This document shows, in pieces, positions 1-11,001 of a stretch of DNA of 64,000 bases. The stretch is from Talaromyces rugulosus (Eukaryota; Ascomycota; Eurotiomycetes; Eurotiales; Trichocomaceae). Every line of letters begins with the position of its first letter. Position 1 is the stretch's first letter. The DNA is taken from positions 1,612,001 to 1,676,000 of the forward strand of contig NC_049562.1 of the NCBI RefSeq assembly GCF_013368755.1, read 5' to 3'. The translations under genes and the position numbers were made by a program. The notes beneath the pieces were generated by a model. That model did no database searches, had not been told where the DNA came from, and saw only the letters and a program-made list of their open reading frames with translations.

Positions 1-439
1 GACATATATGTATCATAATCTCGGTATTCACTGGGCATCTTGTGTACCTGCCTTTTTGTCGCTTGCTTGCGTGCCATTTCCATTCTTGTTCTATCGATAC
101 GGCCCCGCCATTCGACGACGATGCAAATTCGCCGCAGAAGCAGACGACTTCATGAGGATGCTGCAGAAGGAAGCTTTCACTGCAACTCCGGCAGAGAAGG
201 CCACTCCGAATTCTAACGTGGGAGCTGAGACTGAAGAAGGATATGTACAAGATCGACCACATCGTGTCAGTGATGCTTCTCTCAATGAGTCTGGAAGGCT
301 TTCTTCGGAATCACTAGCGTTAGAGCCTGTTGTGACCTATGAAGGCAATCCATACGACATTGACCGAGTGAACACTCAGTCGTCGGCTATTACTAACAAA
401 TCAAAGTCGCGGTCGATCAAAACATGGCAGAAGAAGTAG
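1..439 (+). CDS. MFS multidrug/polyamine transporter, C-terminal part only
   Basis: The reading frame is open from the window edge and ends with TAG at 437-439. It holds a last transmembrane helix (GIHWASCVPAFLSLACVPF) followed by FPFLFYRYGPAIRRRC, the usual end of fungal DHA1 drug:H+ antiporters of the polyamine/fluconazole-resistance type, then a soluble polar tail of about 100 residues. Such proteins export drugs or polyamines at the plasma membrane. The rest of the gene lies upstream of the window, so the true start is unknown; the first ATG in view, at 8, is internal. Family assignment rests on the tail only, and the substrate cannot be told. It points towards the catabolic block but may not belong to it. 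Confidence 0.75.
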   Translation, partial: TYMYHNLGIHWASCVPAFLSLACVPFPFLFYRYGPAIRRRCKFAAEADDFMRMLQKEAFTATPAEKATPNSNVGAETEEGYVQDRPHRVSDASLNESGRLSSESLALEPVVTYEGNPYDIDRVNTQSSAITNKSKSRSIKTWQKK

Positions 440-754
440 TTTAGATTTGAATATATGAGAAGAATGTAATAGAATAACTATTTTCCTTTTTATTCGAGGC
501 GGATTTTGTCAAATCTCCTACTAACTATGTAGTAACATAGGTATCATACATGTCAGAGGGAGGAGGAGAAAAGTTCGAGAGTAGATACAAGCAAGGTGGG
601 ATTAAACATTGGTTGACAAAATTCTTAATAAGTTTACAGAGTCATTAGGCATTTAAATGACAAAACAGTAGAGATATGCTTGGCAAGGAGAAAGGGGCTG
701 TCAAGCGAATGAAAGTCGCAAATACTACTAAATCTGCACAAAACTCCACCCTCA
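440..754. other. Intergenic, convergent 3' regions
   Basis: AT-rich stretch between two convergent genes, presumably holding both 3' untranslated regions. No gene or repeat was seen. Confidence 0.5.
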
Positions 755-2609
755 TCAAGGCTGGACAACTTCTTCCATGTGCGTTATATCCTTTTCCCTA
801 AGGAAATCATCCAATTCACGGCGCTGATTTTCCGGTAGTCCATGAAGTTGGACCGCAACATCGTCGCCAAATTGAGATGCGATTTCTTCCAGGGACAACT
901 GTGCCGTCTCGGGCCAAAATAGATACACCACGGGTATGAAAAAGATGCACCAACATATAATGACTAGATAATACTTCCATCCGACGTTTTGAATACCAAT
1001 AGGCGCAGTCTGCAGCAGGACAAGTGTGGCCGCAAACTGTCCAAAGAGGGAAAAGCCCATGCCGATACCGCGAATCTCCATTGGGAAAATCTCACTAATA
1101 TAAAGATACATCGTAGTATCACAGCAAGACCTATATATGAAATGATTAGTGTGTGGAAATGTTAAAATTTTTTAGGATACTCACCCCTGGAATGCAAGGT
1201 AAAGAAAAATAAAGAAAAGGCCGGCTGCGTTTCCACCCTTGTTGGATGTCCCAGAATATTGAGCAATACATCCAGCGAGGCCTGAAGTTGTCACCAAACA
1301 ACCCATGAAGCCAACAATAAACATCCAGCGGCGAGAATTGACTCGGTCATGGAGCCAGGCACCAAATGGATTATAGATTAGGCCTTAATGTCTCGTTAGA
1401 ATGGCATCATCTAGAATTGGCGAAATTATCGCACTTACCAGCTGTAGTAAGCCAAACTGCGGAAAGTAGGAGTGGCATGTAACCAGTCTGGCCTAGATTG
1501 GTGCATAGAATGACAAAGTAGTTGTTCTAATGACTAAAATCAGTTTTGAGCAAGTCCTTGAAGCTATATTATTTCTATCCCGAGATCTTCGACTTACAAT
1601 AACAAGAGGTCCACCAAACTCAGCACCCCACTGAGTTAAGAAACCGATTATCATGCGCTTTCGGTAACTTCTTTTTTTAAGGACAGCAGTCCACGGATTG
1701 CATCCCGAAGCCTGAAGCCTTGCTTGTTCGAGAGCTAGCTGTTGCTTGATTTGGTACATCTCTTCTCTGATAGCGAGATCATCTGGATCCGAGGGGTTCG
1801 ATCTCAATTTTTTCAGCACGGTCCAAGCTTCCTCGGCCCTTCCTTGTTGGAGAAGCCATCGAGAAGAGTCAGTGATGAAGATGGATGATAGGAATAGCAC
1901 CAAAGGGCCGAAGCACTGCATGCTCAACGGAAATCTCCATGCAAAGGAAGGGTTCTTTTCCGTTGCAAAGTAACAAGCAAACCCCAGCCAGGCGCTGAGC
2001 ATGTACCCAAAAACAAGGAAAATTGCATGATGTCCGACCAAAAATCCTCGACTTTGGGGTGGAGAAATTTCGGATAAGTACATTGGACATATTGTGACAA
2101 GGTTGCCAACCCCAAGTCCTGCAATGAAACGACCAGCCTGAAACATGCTATTTCGGTCAGCTTCACGAAAGACACAAATAGGATTTCAAAATGAAAGCAG
2201 CCTACTTTAAATTAGTGGCTCCGGCTTGTAGAGCACCGCCTAGCAGAACTAGAAGAGAGCCTAATTGAATATTTCTTTTGCGTCCAATGGCACTCGCGGA
2301 CCACATAATGAATAGACTACCAACAGCGCCACCAGCGCTGTATAGTCCATTTGCCGTCGCAATTGCATTGGTGGTAGTAGTCCCATAGCCAGGTTCCCCT
2401 TCGCTGGGCAAATTAAAAAAGGAATACCATCCAGGTTGCCCAATTGTACTGGAGATGATTGAGGAAGAATACCCATATGTCTGCAAATATGAGCATGATA
2501 CCGAGGACTCTCATAGAGGATATAGACATACCAGGGATCCGAAGGAGACAGCAATGGTCACCAAGACATTATGGAAGTTTATCCCGCCAGACCGGTTTTT
2601 TATTGCCAT
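755..2609 (-). CDS. MFS sugar porter-type transporter, six exons
   Basis: Spliced model of about 520 residues: exons near 2532-2609, 2207-2480, 1598-2147, 1439-1526, 1186-1387 and 755-1131, all with GT-AG borders and matching phases. The start is ATG 2607-2609 (MAIKNRSGG). Sugar-porter signatures are visible: GRFIAGLGVGNLVTICPMYL followed by SEISPPQSRG after helix 4, the SAIGRKR loop after helix 2, NPFGAWLHDR after helix 8 and YLYISEIFPMEIRG in the C-terminal half, ending in PETAQLSLEEI. It should be a proton-coupled plasma-membrane importer of a sugar, quinate-like or other small hydroxylated compound. It sits tail to tail with the preceding MFS gene and beside catabolic enzymes, so uptake of the pathway substrate is a reasonable inference. 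The exact substrate is unknown. Confidence 0.85.
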
Positions 2610-3279
2610 TGTAGTATCAACGATATGTGATTTCTATGACATTCTCCTAGGAATTGGAGTTTTTACTCAAAAAGGAGCGCGGTCTTCAGGGGGTAGAAAA
2701 GGGCGCCCAAAAACGCGGAGTACGACCCACATCAACTGTGAACCGCATTTTTGATCGACCAAGATGCGTCTTACCCCGCATGGGGAAGTTGTTGCATGAA
2801 CTTTAGATCTGGAGTGTGCCATCGATTGGTGATCCCGGTAGGAGTGTACCACATTGGCAGATTCCGGTTGGGGAATCCAATCTATCTACACGTCACAATG
2901 TTATATAGAGCAGTAACTAGGTGGTAATAAATTATTCTAGGGCTACAAATATAATAAAGCACATTATAACACTAGTAAATGGAAGTGACAGCAAGTGAAC
3001 TGATGATAGCTGTTAAGGTTAAGAAACTTTTATTTAATAGATATTAATGAAAACCAGCTTTAAAATAAAAATTGAAAGCTTGCACTTAAAAAAACAACAT
3101 CCAAAATGACTACGAAAGAGTACCCTTCACAATGAGATGACATTGATTTAACTTTGTTTAGTTGACAACTTTAGTCCGTTTATAAAAAGAGCACTGTGTC
3201 TTGACTTCTCGAATTTCTGGCCATATCGATTGATATCAATCACTATAGACATTTGAACTTGATTCGATTTGAGGATACA
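2610..3279. other. Promoter of the sugar porter and 3' side of the isopropylmalate dehydrogenase paralogue
   Basis: No gene was seen. The part near the transporter carries a copy of the repeated GTGGTAC-type element (2841-2857); the part near 3000-3250 is AT-rich. Confidence 0.5.
2841..2857 (-). promoter_or_regulatory. Shared GTGGTAC-type promoter element, copy 1
   Basis: On the minus strand it reads CCAATGTGGTACACTCC, about 230 bp upstream of the transporter ATG. It shares the ten bases GGAGTGTACC with the copy at 5889. It is a candidate binding site for the local zinc-finger regulator (inference). Confidence 0.4.
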
Positions 3280-4404
3280 TTAAGAAAAGCCGGCACGATA
3301 GACAGCGCATATTGCGTCTCCAACCTCCTTGGTGGAAGCTGAGCCTCCAAGATCAGGGGTCCTGATACCCAGCCCCTGGTGGTCACTCGAGTCTAGGACT
3401 ATTTGCACCGCCTTTTCAAGACGAACTGCTTCTTCTGCCATCCCAAAGGAATACTTGAGCAACAGTGCAAGGCTGAGGATTTGTCCCACAGGATTGGCGA
3501 TGCCTTTGCCTGAAATATCCGGCGCGCTTCCATGAACGGCCTCGTAAACACCTTTGCAAGGGCCTTGGCCAGGCACAGAGGAAATACTAGCGCTAGGGAG
3601 GACACCTAGTGATCCAATGATTCCACCTGAGATATCGGATAGAATATCACCGAAAGTGTTGTCCGTGTGGATAATTCCGTTAAATTTGGTGGGAGACTTC
3701 ACTAACAGCATAGCCATACTGTCTGCGAGCTGATCCTTTAATTTCAGCTCAGGAAATTCTCGACTGAATGTCTCATGAGTTATCCTTCGCCAGATGCGGC
3801 TGCTAGCAAGAACATTGGCCTTGTCTGCATTCCAAACCACTCTCTTCTTTCCGCAATCACTGAGTTGCATGGCCAAGGCCGCCGATACACGCGCACAACG
3901 TTCGATTTCCGCCTTCTCATACACCCAGAGGTCGGAACCGATATCTTCACGTTCGTCCTTGGCCCCGAAGTAGGCACCACCGCAATTTTCTCGAACAACA
4001 GTAAAATCGACGCCCGCCACAATCTCTGGCTTTAGCGTAGATCGGTCAATGAGACTAGGTGCGAAGAATCGACACGGCCTGATATTCGCAAAGGCGTCAA
4101 GACGCTTTCGCAGCTTCAAAACACCCATTTCCGGTCTTAGGTGGCCGGGAACGCCCTCCCATTCGGGACCTCCAACGCACCCTAACAATACTGCATGGCT
4201 TGACGCGGCATTTTCCAATGTCTGATCAGAAATAGGGACCCCATGAGCGTCCAAGCTTGATCCACCAATTAAACCATGTTCTATATCGATTTTTATATCT
4301 GGGCGTAATTCTGCGACCACGCCCAACACCTTAATTGCCTCCTGTATAATTTCAGGGCCAACATGATCTCCTGCGAGAATCAATAGTTTCTTTCGGCTGA
4401 CCAT
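3280..4404 (-). CDS. 3-isopropylmalate dehydrogenase paralogue (beta-decarboxylating dehydrogenase)
   Basis: Intronless, 374 residues, the normal length for LeuB/Leu2. Family residues are in place: ANIRPCRF (substrate Arg), DFTVVREN (second Arg), WNADKANVL (catalytic Lys), FGDILSDISGG (metal Asp residues) and EAVHGSAPDISGKGIANP (NAD-binding). The family oxidises and decarboxylates 2R,3S-malates with NAD. Oddities: the N-terminal loop is GDHVGPE rather than the usual GDGIGPE, ENCGG replaces the usual EL(T/L)GG, and the gene lies among catabolic genes rather than leucine genes. It may be a pathway paralogue acting on another 3-substituted malate or on tartrate, or a second leucine enzyme. Divergent from the next SDR over 395 bp. 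Confidence 0.88.
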   Translation of the reverse strand: MVSRKKLLILAGDHVGPEIIQEAIKVLGVVAELRPDIKIDIEHGLIGGSSLDAHGVPISDQTLENAASSHAVLLGCVGGPEWEGVPGHLRPEMGVLKLRKRLDAFANIRPCRFFAPSLIDRSTLKPEIVAGVDFTVVRENCGGAYFGAKDEREDIGSDLWVYEKAEIERCARVSAALAMQLSDCGKKRVVWNADKANVLASSRIWRRITHETFSREFPELKLKDQLADSMAMLLVKSPTKFNGIIHTDNTFGDILSDISGGIIGSLGVLPSASISSVPGQGPCKGVYEAVHGSAPDISGKGIANPVGQILSLALLLKYSFGMAEEAVRLEKAVQIVLDSSDHQGLGIRTPDLGGSASTKEVGDAICAVYRAGFS

Positions 4405-4799
4405 AGTAGTTGAAATTCGAATTGCTTTGCAAAATCCTTAGATTTTTACCTTTGAAATCATCTTCAAAGATATAAAACAGCTGACATTCATAAACTGCTG
4501 CTTCAATTTTTCAATGGAGCTTGTGTCCGTCCGGAAATTGCTCCTCGGTTGTTCGTGGTGGCCCGGGGTGGTGGTACTTTCCGAGGGAAGATGATAACAT
4601 CTATGGCACCCGTCAACTAGTTTCTATCTCTGTGGAGAATCTGGAGAACAGCACTTGAGAATTATATGGAACTAAGGGCTTCGTGTGAAAAGTAAATAGT
4701 CACCGTTCTCAAATTTCAAAATTTTAAGCAAAACTGAGTCAGAGCGGTCTTAACTTACACACTTTAAAGAACTTTTTACTTGCAAAGAAAAATCTCGAT
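4405..4799. promoter_or_regulatory. Bidirectional promoter (isopropylmalate dehydrogenase paralogue / SDR)
   Basis: A 395-bp intergenic region between divergent genes. It contains a GGTGGTGGTACTTTCCG element at 4567-4583, so both genes are probably controlled together. Confidence 0.55.
4567..4586 (+). promoter_or_regulatory. Shared GTGGTAC-type promoter element, copy 2
   Basis: GGTGGTGGTACTTTCCG, the same core as the copies upstream of other genes in this block, midway in a divergent promoter. Confidence 0.4.
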
Positions 4800-5697
4800 A
4801 TGCCAGGACGCCTTGCAGGAAAAGTTGCCATCGTCACCGGTGCAGCCTCTGGCTTTGGCAAGGGAATCGCAGCCAAGTTTGTTGAAGAAGGTGCGAAGGT
4901 CATAATCGCCGACTTGTCTGAAGATGCTGGTCTGAAAGCGGCCGAAGATCTCAAATGCACATTCTTTAAGGCAGATGTGACCAGTAGAGATCACTGGCAG
5001 TCCCTTTTAAACGAGACACTCAACAAGTACGGCAGCCTTGACATTGTGATCAACAATGCCGGAGCTACATACGCCAACAAGCCTACGGGCTCAGTTACAG
5101 ACAAAGATTTCGACTTGGTATGGAACGTAAACGTGAAGTCAGTCTATCTTTCGTCTAATGTGATTGTACCGTACTTTATCGACAACAACCGGCCGGGCGT
5201 ATTCATTCAAATCAGTTCTACCGCTGCACTACGTCCTCGTCCAGGACTCACATGGTACAATGCGTCTAAGGGTGCTGTTAGCATTGCGACAAAAACAATG
5301 GCAGTCGAGTATGGACCTAATCAGATTCGGTTCAACTCTATTTGTCCGGTGGTGGGAAGTACTGGCATGTGAGTTTTGTCTTCGCCGATTCTGACAACAT
5401 CAATTGTTACTTGCATTTAATTGACTCGTATTTTACCATTTCACAGGACCCATCTCTTCATAGGAAAGCCTGATACAGAGGATAACCGCTCATCATTTGT
5501 ATCAACCATCCCACTTGGCCGACCATCAACTCCGGCTGATGTAGCGAACGCGTGTTGTTATTTGGCCAGTGACGAAGCCTCCTTCATAACTGGGGTTGAC
5601 CTCGAAGTAAGTCATTCCATACTTTTAAAACATGGTTTCTACTGGTTTCAATATTGACGTTTCACAAATTCAGGTTGATGGTGGACGTTGTGTTTGA
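4800..5697 (+). CDS. Short-chain dehydrogenase/reductase (classical SDR)
   Basis: Three exons, 4800-5368, 5447-5606 and 5674-5697, give about 250 residues ending VDGGRCV. Classical SDR landmarks are present: TGAASGFGKG (NAD(P) glycine motif, residues 14-23), ADVT, INNAG, QISSTAALRPRPG with the catalytic Ser, and YNASKGA with the YxxxK dyad. The acidic ADLSEDA after beta-strand 2 suggests NAD preference. It resembles bacterial-type glucose/3-oxoacyl/levodione reductases, so it probably interconverts a hydroxyl and a ketone in the local pathway. It is divergent from the isopropylmalate dehydrogenase paralogue. The substrate cannot be named. Confidence 0.85.
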
Positions 5698-5888
5698 ATC
5701 CCTAAGAAAGACTGCCATATCATAAGCCTGTTTCAAAATTACTTTTACTTAGGTAATGCTAGTTTGAGAAATAAGATCAACATCCATAATTTTTGAGCTT
5801 ACTAGCCATTACACTATTGAGTCTAGAAAATTTTTCAATTGATAGTCCGAAAGTGGGACAAAGTGATTTCCCAAGTAGACTTAGCTCC

Positions 5889-5906
5889 GGAGTGTACCGC
5901 CACCGG
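5889..5906 (-). promoter_or_regulatory. Shared GTGGTAC-type promoter element, copy 3
   Basis: On the minus strand CCGGTGGCGGTACACTCC, nearly the same as the element upstream of the transporter (GTGGTACACTCC). Confidence 0.4.
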
Positions 5907-6083
5907 GAAACTCTCTCGCCCTTAGTGAGGAATAGACGGCCATGGATTGTATCTGAGAATTGAGTTTCTGTGGTCTATTGTAATAGGTAATATGGATATA
6001 GTAGTCTACCAATACTCATATATTTATCGCTAGCTTTCACTATATATAAAAAGTCGGCAGTGTCATTTTTGAATGCTAGCCCT

Positions 6084-6097
6084 AAGTGGTACGTCAC
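6084..6097 (+). promoter_or_regulatory. Shared GTGGTAC-type promoter element, copy 4
   Basis: AAGTGGTACGTCAC, about 410 bp before the regulator start. The core matches; the flank is weaker. Confidence 0.3.
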
Positions 6098-6506
6098 TAG
6101 TAGCGGACATCACTTGGTAGAGGGGGTTCATGAGCTGCAAAATAAGCTACCTATTGCGTAGTGGCAATGAACCCTCAATTATTATTACAAGACTATGTTA
6201 TAATTTTATACAAACAACATCTATATCCATTAACGACAACCGTGTGGCTGGGCCAAACTTTTGTCGCGTTGAAGAGGTATGGCTTTCCTATCTTGGTTTA
6301 GCGCGCCACTGTCTTCCCAATGGGGCTTCAAGAGCTCAACCTCACCCAACCCCGCATCTCGCAAGATTATACATGAAACCATCCCTGTGCTCAAGGGTTG
6401 TAATTCCTGATTCACCGGGGATATTAAATGGCGGCAATTGAACATATCTTGCCTGGAAATGCTGCCGCAGGCTTCCTGGCCAAGAGAACGCGAAAATTGA
6501 TGCAAA

Positions 6507-9359
6507 ATGGCCGATGCAGATTCTCCTGTTCCGCACCAGAACCACGGGGCGAAATTTAGTGTATGGCAACGCCAAATCATATCGCTATTTATTTATCCTT
6601 TTGGAAGAGCTAACATTGGTCACTTAGAAGAAGCGGAAAAGCCATCAATGCAACGAATGTCATATGTCGTTTAGCCGGCCAAGCCACCTAAACCGCCATG
6701 TTTTGTCGCATAGATCGAAAAATGATCACAACTGTGCATACAGCTGCACAGAATGTGAAAAAAGGTTCTTTCGCAGAGATATCCTCCTGCGCCACCTGCG
6801 CAGCGTCCATCGGAAAACCATCACTCTGAATGGGAGTGCCCAGCGATCTTGCTTGCGCTGTGTAGCCAAGAAAATGAAGTGCGATCGAGCTCATCCTTGT
6901 CAGTCATGTATCAGTACACGATCAAAGTGTCTTTATAGAGAGGAAAGCTCCGAAAATCAACAGACAAACTACTTTTCGGCCGTAAATACCCCGAGCACAG
7001 AATCAGCGGATGGCAACTTCCAGCAACTGTATCCTGAATACTCACCGGGCAATGTCCGGGCTAATCAGAGTCTAGTATGGGGTGAATCAGTTAACATGAC
7101 TGAATTGTCACATGATAACTCGGAAAAATTATCAATGGAAGAAAGCACCGATGCTCCCTTTCTGCCCAGTGGTGCAGGATCGGGCCTGGACCCGTACGCC
7201 ATTCCTGGGAATATGGCGGATCAACTTGTCTCGCCTGGGCCATATGTAGACGGAGAAATTACAGATCTCCTATCTAATGGAATATCTCTTGGCTATGGTG
7301 GATTGGACTGGTTAGACATTCAGCTCCAAGAGCACTTGCCGCCCATCAACATTGCTATCAACACCGCCCATTCAAAGGAGCTCATCATGACACCACCGAC
7401 AGATGTCTGCTATCAAAGTGGACATGAAATACACCTGCTATCCTCACCAAGTTGGCATAACGCCACCCAATCACAAAATATGCCGATGAATCCAGCATTC
7501 CCACGGCCTGGCCCTACCCAACCAACTGTACACCAGTGGCCATTCGATGGGACTCGCGAACAGGTACATCCAAGGTATCGGCTATCACCTCTACGCGATG
7601 TTCTACAGGGAATCTTTAATTCTACACCAAATTCATCCAATCCGTTGATGAGAAGTCTCGTTGATCTGCTTTCCAACAAGTATGTTCCAAAGCTAGACGA
7701 GAACACGAATGACTATGAAGCTTTACGAGCAATGCATCTTCTACAACGGGCAGTCGATTCTTTCATATCTCAGTTCCACAGTGTTCTTCCCACGATTCAC
7801 ATACCGACGCTTAAGTTATCGAGTTGCCCTACAGTCCTTCTGACAAGTATGGCATGTATCGGCGCAATGCTTCTAGAAGATACGGATGCGCTAGATAAAG
7901 CTGAGGCATTCAGCAAAATATGTGCTACCGTAATACTTTGGCTAGTGAGTCATTCTAATTTTCAAATACGTTTTCGGCATTTTTGACTTTCATGATTGAC
8001 CATGATATTTAGGGAGGCTCCGACGCCAATAGTTATTGCGATCTCGACTATCTTACTGCGTGCTGTTTCTACCAAATATATTCTCTGGGTTCAGGGAATA
8101 GACAGTTGTATCAAGATGCGGATAGGTCCCGTGGAGTTCTCATTGGAAGCCTTCGAGGTATGGGCTTATTTAAGTCCCAAATTCCGTACGAAGTAGACAA
8201 GAGCGTCCCCCAACTACAAGCCTCAGCCGGAACGGCAGAAACAGAAGCAAGCTGGCTCCAGTGGAGAAACCAAGAGCAGGAGAAACGGCTAGCATGGTCG
8301 GTGTTTGAGTATGATTGCAGCCTTTGCACCCTCACCAACCGTCGAGGTATGGTGGATCTTGGGGAATTGCCATCAAAGCTACCCTGTCCTGAGGCTCTGT
8401 GGGAAGCACCTTCAGCGCAGGCATGGAGGACTCTCTCTTCTCGTTCCTCAACGGTCTATTTCGGGCTTTCACTAATGTTAGTGATTCGTGCTATAACGGC
8501 TGGGAAGAAGATGCCGAATGGGTTATCTTCCTGGGGTAGACGACTCTGTGGTCAGGTTATTGGTCGACTGCTTTGGGACTTGAAGCAAATGGAGGGCATG
8601 TCCATACTCCGATCCCTAGGACTACCACCGCTCTTCTCAGTTGAGAACCAAACCAAGTTCAAGCTTCTCCAAACTTTTGACAATCTCGCACGTGAGATTC
8701 CAAACCCGGAGTCTACAAAGGAGCTAATAGATTCCAAGTATGTGCATCACTGTCCGGTGTATTTGGCAATATACTTTTGATAGCTAACTATCTGCAGTAT
8801 CACTCAACTCATTATTCATTACTCATTCCTGAATAGCGCCGAAAACGTGATGGAACTGGTTGTCTTCCTCGTGCGAGTTTCTGCTACCAAGGTGTCGCCT
8901 TCTGGTGAAGCAAACTTGGACGCTGCAAAGCGACAACTGAGAAAAAGTTTTGGCTCGGACCTGTGCTTGACACGCAAGTTAGTATGGCACGCTGCACAAA
9001 TAATTGGTGTTGCCGACGAATATCTCGTTTCGGCACCATGTGAGATTTTGCGAGTCTTCATGGGCTGTATATTCCTAATAGCCTTTGCAAAATATTCACC
9101 TGCGATCTCGGGAACAGGCTCATCCAATACTGTTGAATTGGATAGAATCAGCAAGGAACCTGGACAGACTGAACTTGTTAATGCTTGGATTCGAAATGGT
9201 GGGACTGCTACTATTGCTGGCGCCGAGGCTACCAATTCGAGTCAATTTGTCGCCCATATTAACAACCATACTCAAGACTTGATGCGGAAAGTACACTTCT
9301 GGGGACTTTCACAAAAGTTTAGCCAGATCCTTCAGATATTCCAAGATATTGATAGTTAG
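6507..9359 (+). CDS. Transcription factor with two C2H2 fingers plus a Zn2Cys6 cluster
   Basis: Four exons, 6507-6560, 6628-7944, 8013-8737 and 8798-9359, give 885 residues in frame. The start ATG at 6507 is needed because the first finger begins in exon 2 just after the splice. Finger 1 spans about residues 26-46 (CNEC...HLNRHVLSH) and finger 2 about 58-80 (CTEC...HLRSVH). The binuclear cluster at about 92-120 is CLRCVAKKMKC then CQSCISTRSKC, a perfect CX2CX6CX5CX2CX6C. The C-terminal half looks like the fungal transcription factor middle-homology domain (EKRLAWSVFEYDCS). Nuclear, probably the pathway activator of the surrounding catabolic genes, given its central place and the shared promoter elements (inference). 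Confidence 0.88.
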
Positions 9360-9495
9360 ATGCACTTGGGATTATCATTGTAATATACAATAAATTAAAA
9401 GTATTACTTGGCACAAAAACTGGTCAAAGGTTTTTTCTATGCAAGATATCCAGTAGCCTTACTAGTATGACCTCCCCGCCAACATCTCTGGGTGT

Positions 9496-10569
9496 TCAGA
9501 ATATTGCTAAGCAGTTAGGAGGGCTACTTATCCCTCCCGGCATGTTCAGCGGTGCACTTGCTATGAAAAACTCCCATCTGTTCTCTTCTTTGCAAATCTG
9601 CGCAAGCTCTTCCAGGTCAAAAAGCTCCCCAATAGGCATTCCCCATCCAGCGAGAATAACTTCATGCATAAACACCCCCTCCACAGATGGATCTCCATTT
9701 GCCCTGCGATATTCTTTCTGAGGAGGGTAGACTTCGAATGAAATCGCATCGCCGGCCACCGCCGCAAACCCGGTATCCCATATCCAGCGCAGCATCTCTT
9801 CTGTCCCCTCAATACCGGCATGCTGTGGGTTTGTTGAGGACGCATAGGCCATCTTGTCTTCCATTGTCATCCGTGACTCCCATTCTTGGACCAGCCCAAT
9901 ACGGATAAAAAGCAAGTCTCCATATTGGAAAGTGACACCTTGTTCTTTTGCCACATCCTGAAGAGTCGACAGCGAGATGGCATGATCTGAAAATAAAGAG
10001 TATTTGATACCATGTCTGGCTGCATACTCTACGTAGTCTAGTAATACTCCGCGCCCACATATACCTTCTTTGGCCCAATGTTGTAGTCCGATTCGTGTGT
10101 TTTTCCTGTCCATGATTTCCGATGACTCGACGCCCCCATAAAATACACGCTTCGAAGGATTATCCTCAGACGGGGCACTAAAATGTCGAAGGCCATCCCA
10201 TTGACTCGATTGCTGAGGGTTGAAGATATAGATATCGTCAAAAGCGAAACCGTTCATCAACGGTATCACATGATGTTGACTCGGATGACGGTTGAAATTT
10301 GCTATGTCAAGTTTGTCCATGCCCCAGCTTAGAGAAACACGACGTCCCGACTTGATATTGCTTGCAGCTGCTGCGACGATCTCTGGTGTCAAAATCACCA
10401 ATCGACCCAGGCCTTCGTCACGCGAATTGGGTTCTCCGTGCCAGACTCGCTTTGGGTTCGGCAATTTGTCGTAAGGGCATTTATGCAGTGCTAGAATTTC
10501 ATCCTTTCTTGACCCTAATCTGGATACAGAGGGAGAAGATTCTGCTTCTTCCCTCATTGGCTCTCCCAT
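9496..10569 (-). CDS. Cyclase-family hydrolase (kynurenine formamidase-like fold)
   Basis: Intronless, 357 residues. It matches the fungal cyclase family: WGMDKLDIANFNRHP near residues 83-97, FDDIYIFNPQQSSQWDGLRH (the place of the metal-binding HxGTHxD motif, here in its fungal QWDGLRH form) and KEGICGRGVLLDYVEYAARHG. The C-terminal region is NPQHAGIEGTEEMLRWIWDTG then HEVILAGWGMPIGELFDLEEL. Relatives hydrolyse N-formylkynurenine, isatin or cyclic amides and lactones with a divalent metal. In this setting a lactone- or amide-opening step is plausible. Convergent with the regulator. The start at 10569 or the Met four codons later are both possible. Exact substrate unknown. Confidence 0.85.
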   Translation of the reverse strand: MGEPMREEAESSPSVSRLGSRKDEILALHKCPYDKLPNPKRVWHGEPNSRDEGLGRLVILTPEIVAAAASNIKSGRRVSLSWGMDKLDIANFNRHPSQHHVIPLMNGFAFDDIYIFNPQQSSQWDGLRHFSAPSEDNPSKRVFYGGVESSEIMDRKNTRIGLQHWAKEGICGRGVLLDYVEYAARHGIKYSLFSDHAISLSTLQDVAKEQGVTFQYGDLLFIRIGLVQEWESRMTMEDKMAYASSTNPQHAGIEGTEEMLRWIWDTGFAAVAGDAISFEVYPPQKEYRRANGDPSVEGVFMHEVILAGWGMPIGELFDLEELAQICKEENRWEFFIASAPLNMPGGISSPPNCLAIF

Positions 10570-11001
10570 CTTGTCTTTCCGGTTATCGACTAGGGAATTG
10601 CCGGTTCATTCGCACGAATCGATCAAGGCCACCGACGCAGTGTCACTATTTTTTTCGTGTAAAATAAGAAAATAAGAAATATATGCCAACTATTCCAATA
10701 CTAACCGAATTATAACAATTCCCCCGCATTGTTAGAGATTCAATGGGCCTACGTACCACCATTTCCCCGCTTTCGCGGTACGTTCCAAGCCATCTCTAGA
10801 ATGCCCACTAAAGACTTCTTATTTACTAGTAAATAATTATAATATCTTGGACTACATACAAACTCTATACACCGTAATGAGGCGTTTTCATATTTGTTCA
10901 TGAGCCTAGTTGCATAAATTTACTTGAACATTTATTACTCATTGACAGGAAGAAGGCCTAGTATAGCTACTTTAGACTTGATAGTAAAAATCAATATTAG
11001 T
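10570..11001. other. Intergenic: promoter of the cyclase-family gene, 3' side of the aldehyde dehydrogenase
   Basis: A 432-bp stretch without a gene. It contains the inverted GGTAC pair described separately and is otherwise AT-rich. Confidence 0.5.
10749..10786. promoter_or_regulatory. Inverted pair of GTGGTAC/GCGGTAC elements
   Basis: ACGTACCACC at 10751-10760 faces CGCGGTACGT at 10773-10782, giving an inverted pair about 13 bp apart. It lies about 180 bp upstream of the cyclase-family gene. Each arm carries the core repeated across this block, which would suit a dimeric or doubly bound zinc-finger factor (inference). Confidence 0.45.

Larger units (their letters stand above)
5698..6506. 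promoter_or_regulatory. Promoter region of the composite zinc-finger regulator
   Basis: An 809-bp gene-free stretch with two copies of the block's GGTAC element (5889-5906 and 6084-6097). The regulator may therefore control its own expression (inference). Confidence 0.45.
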
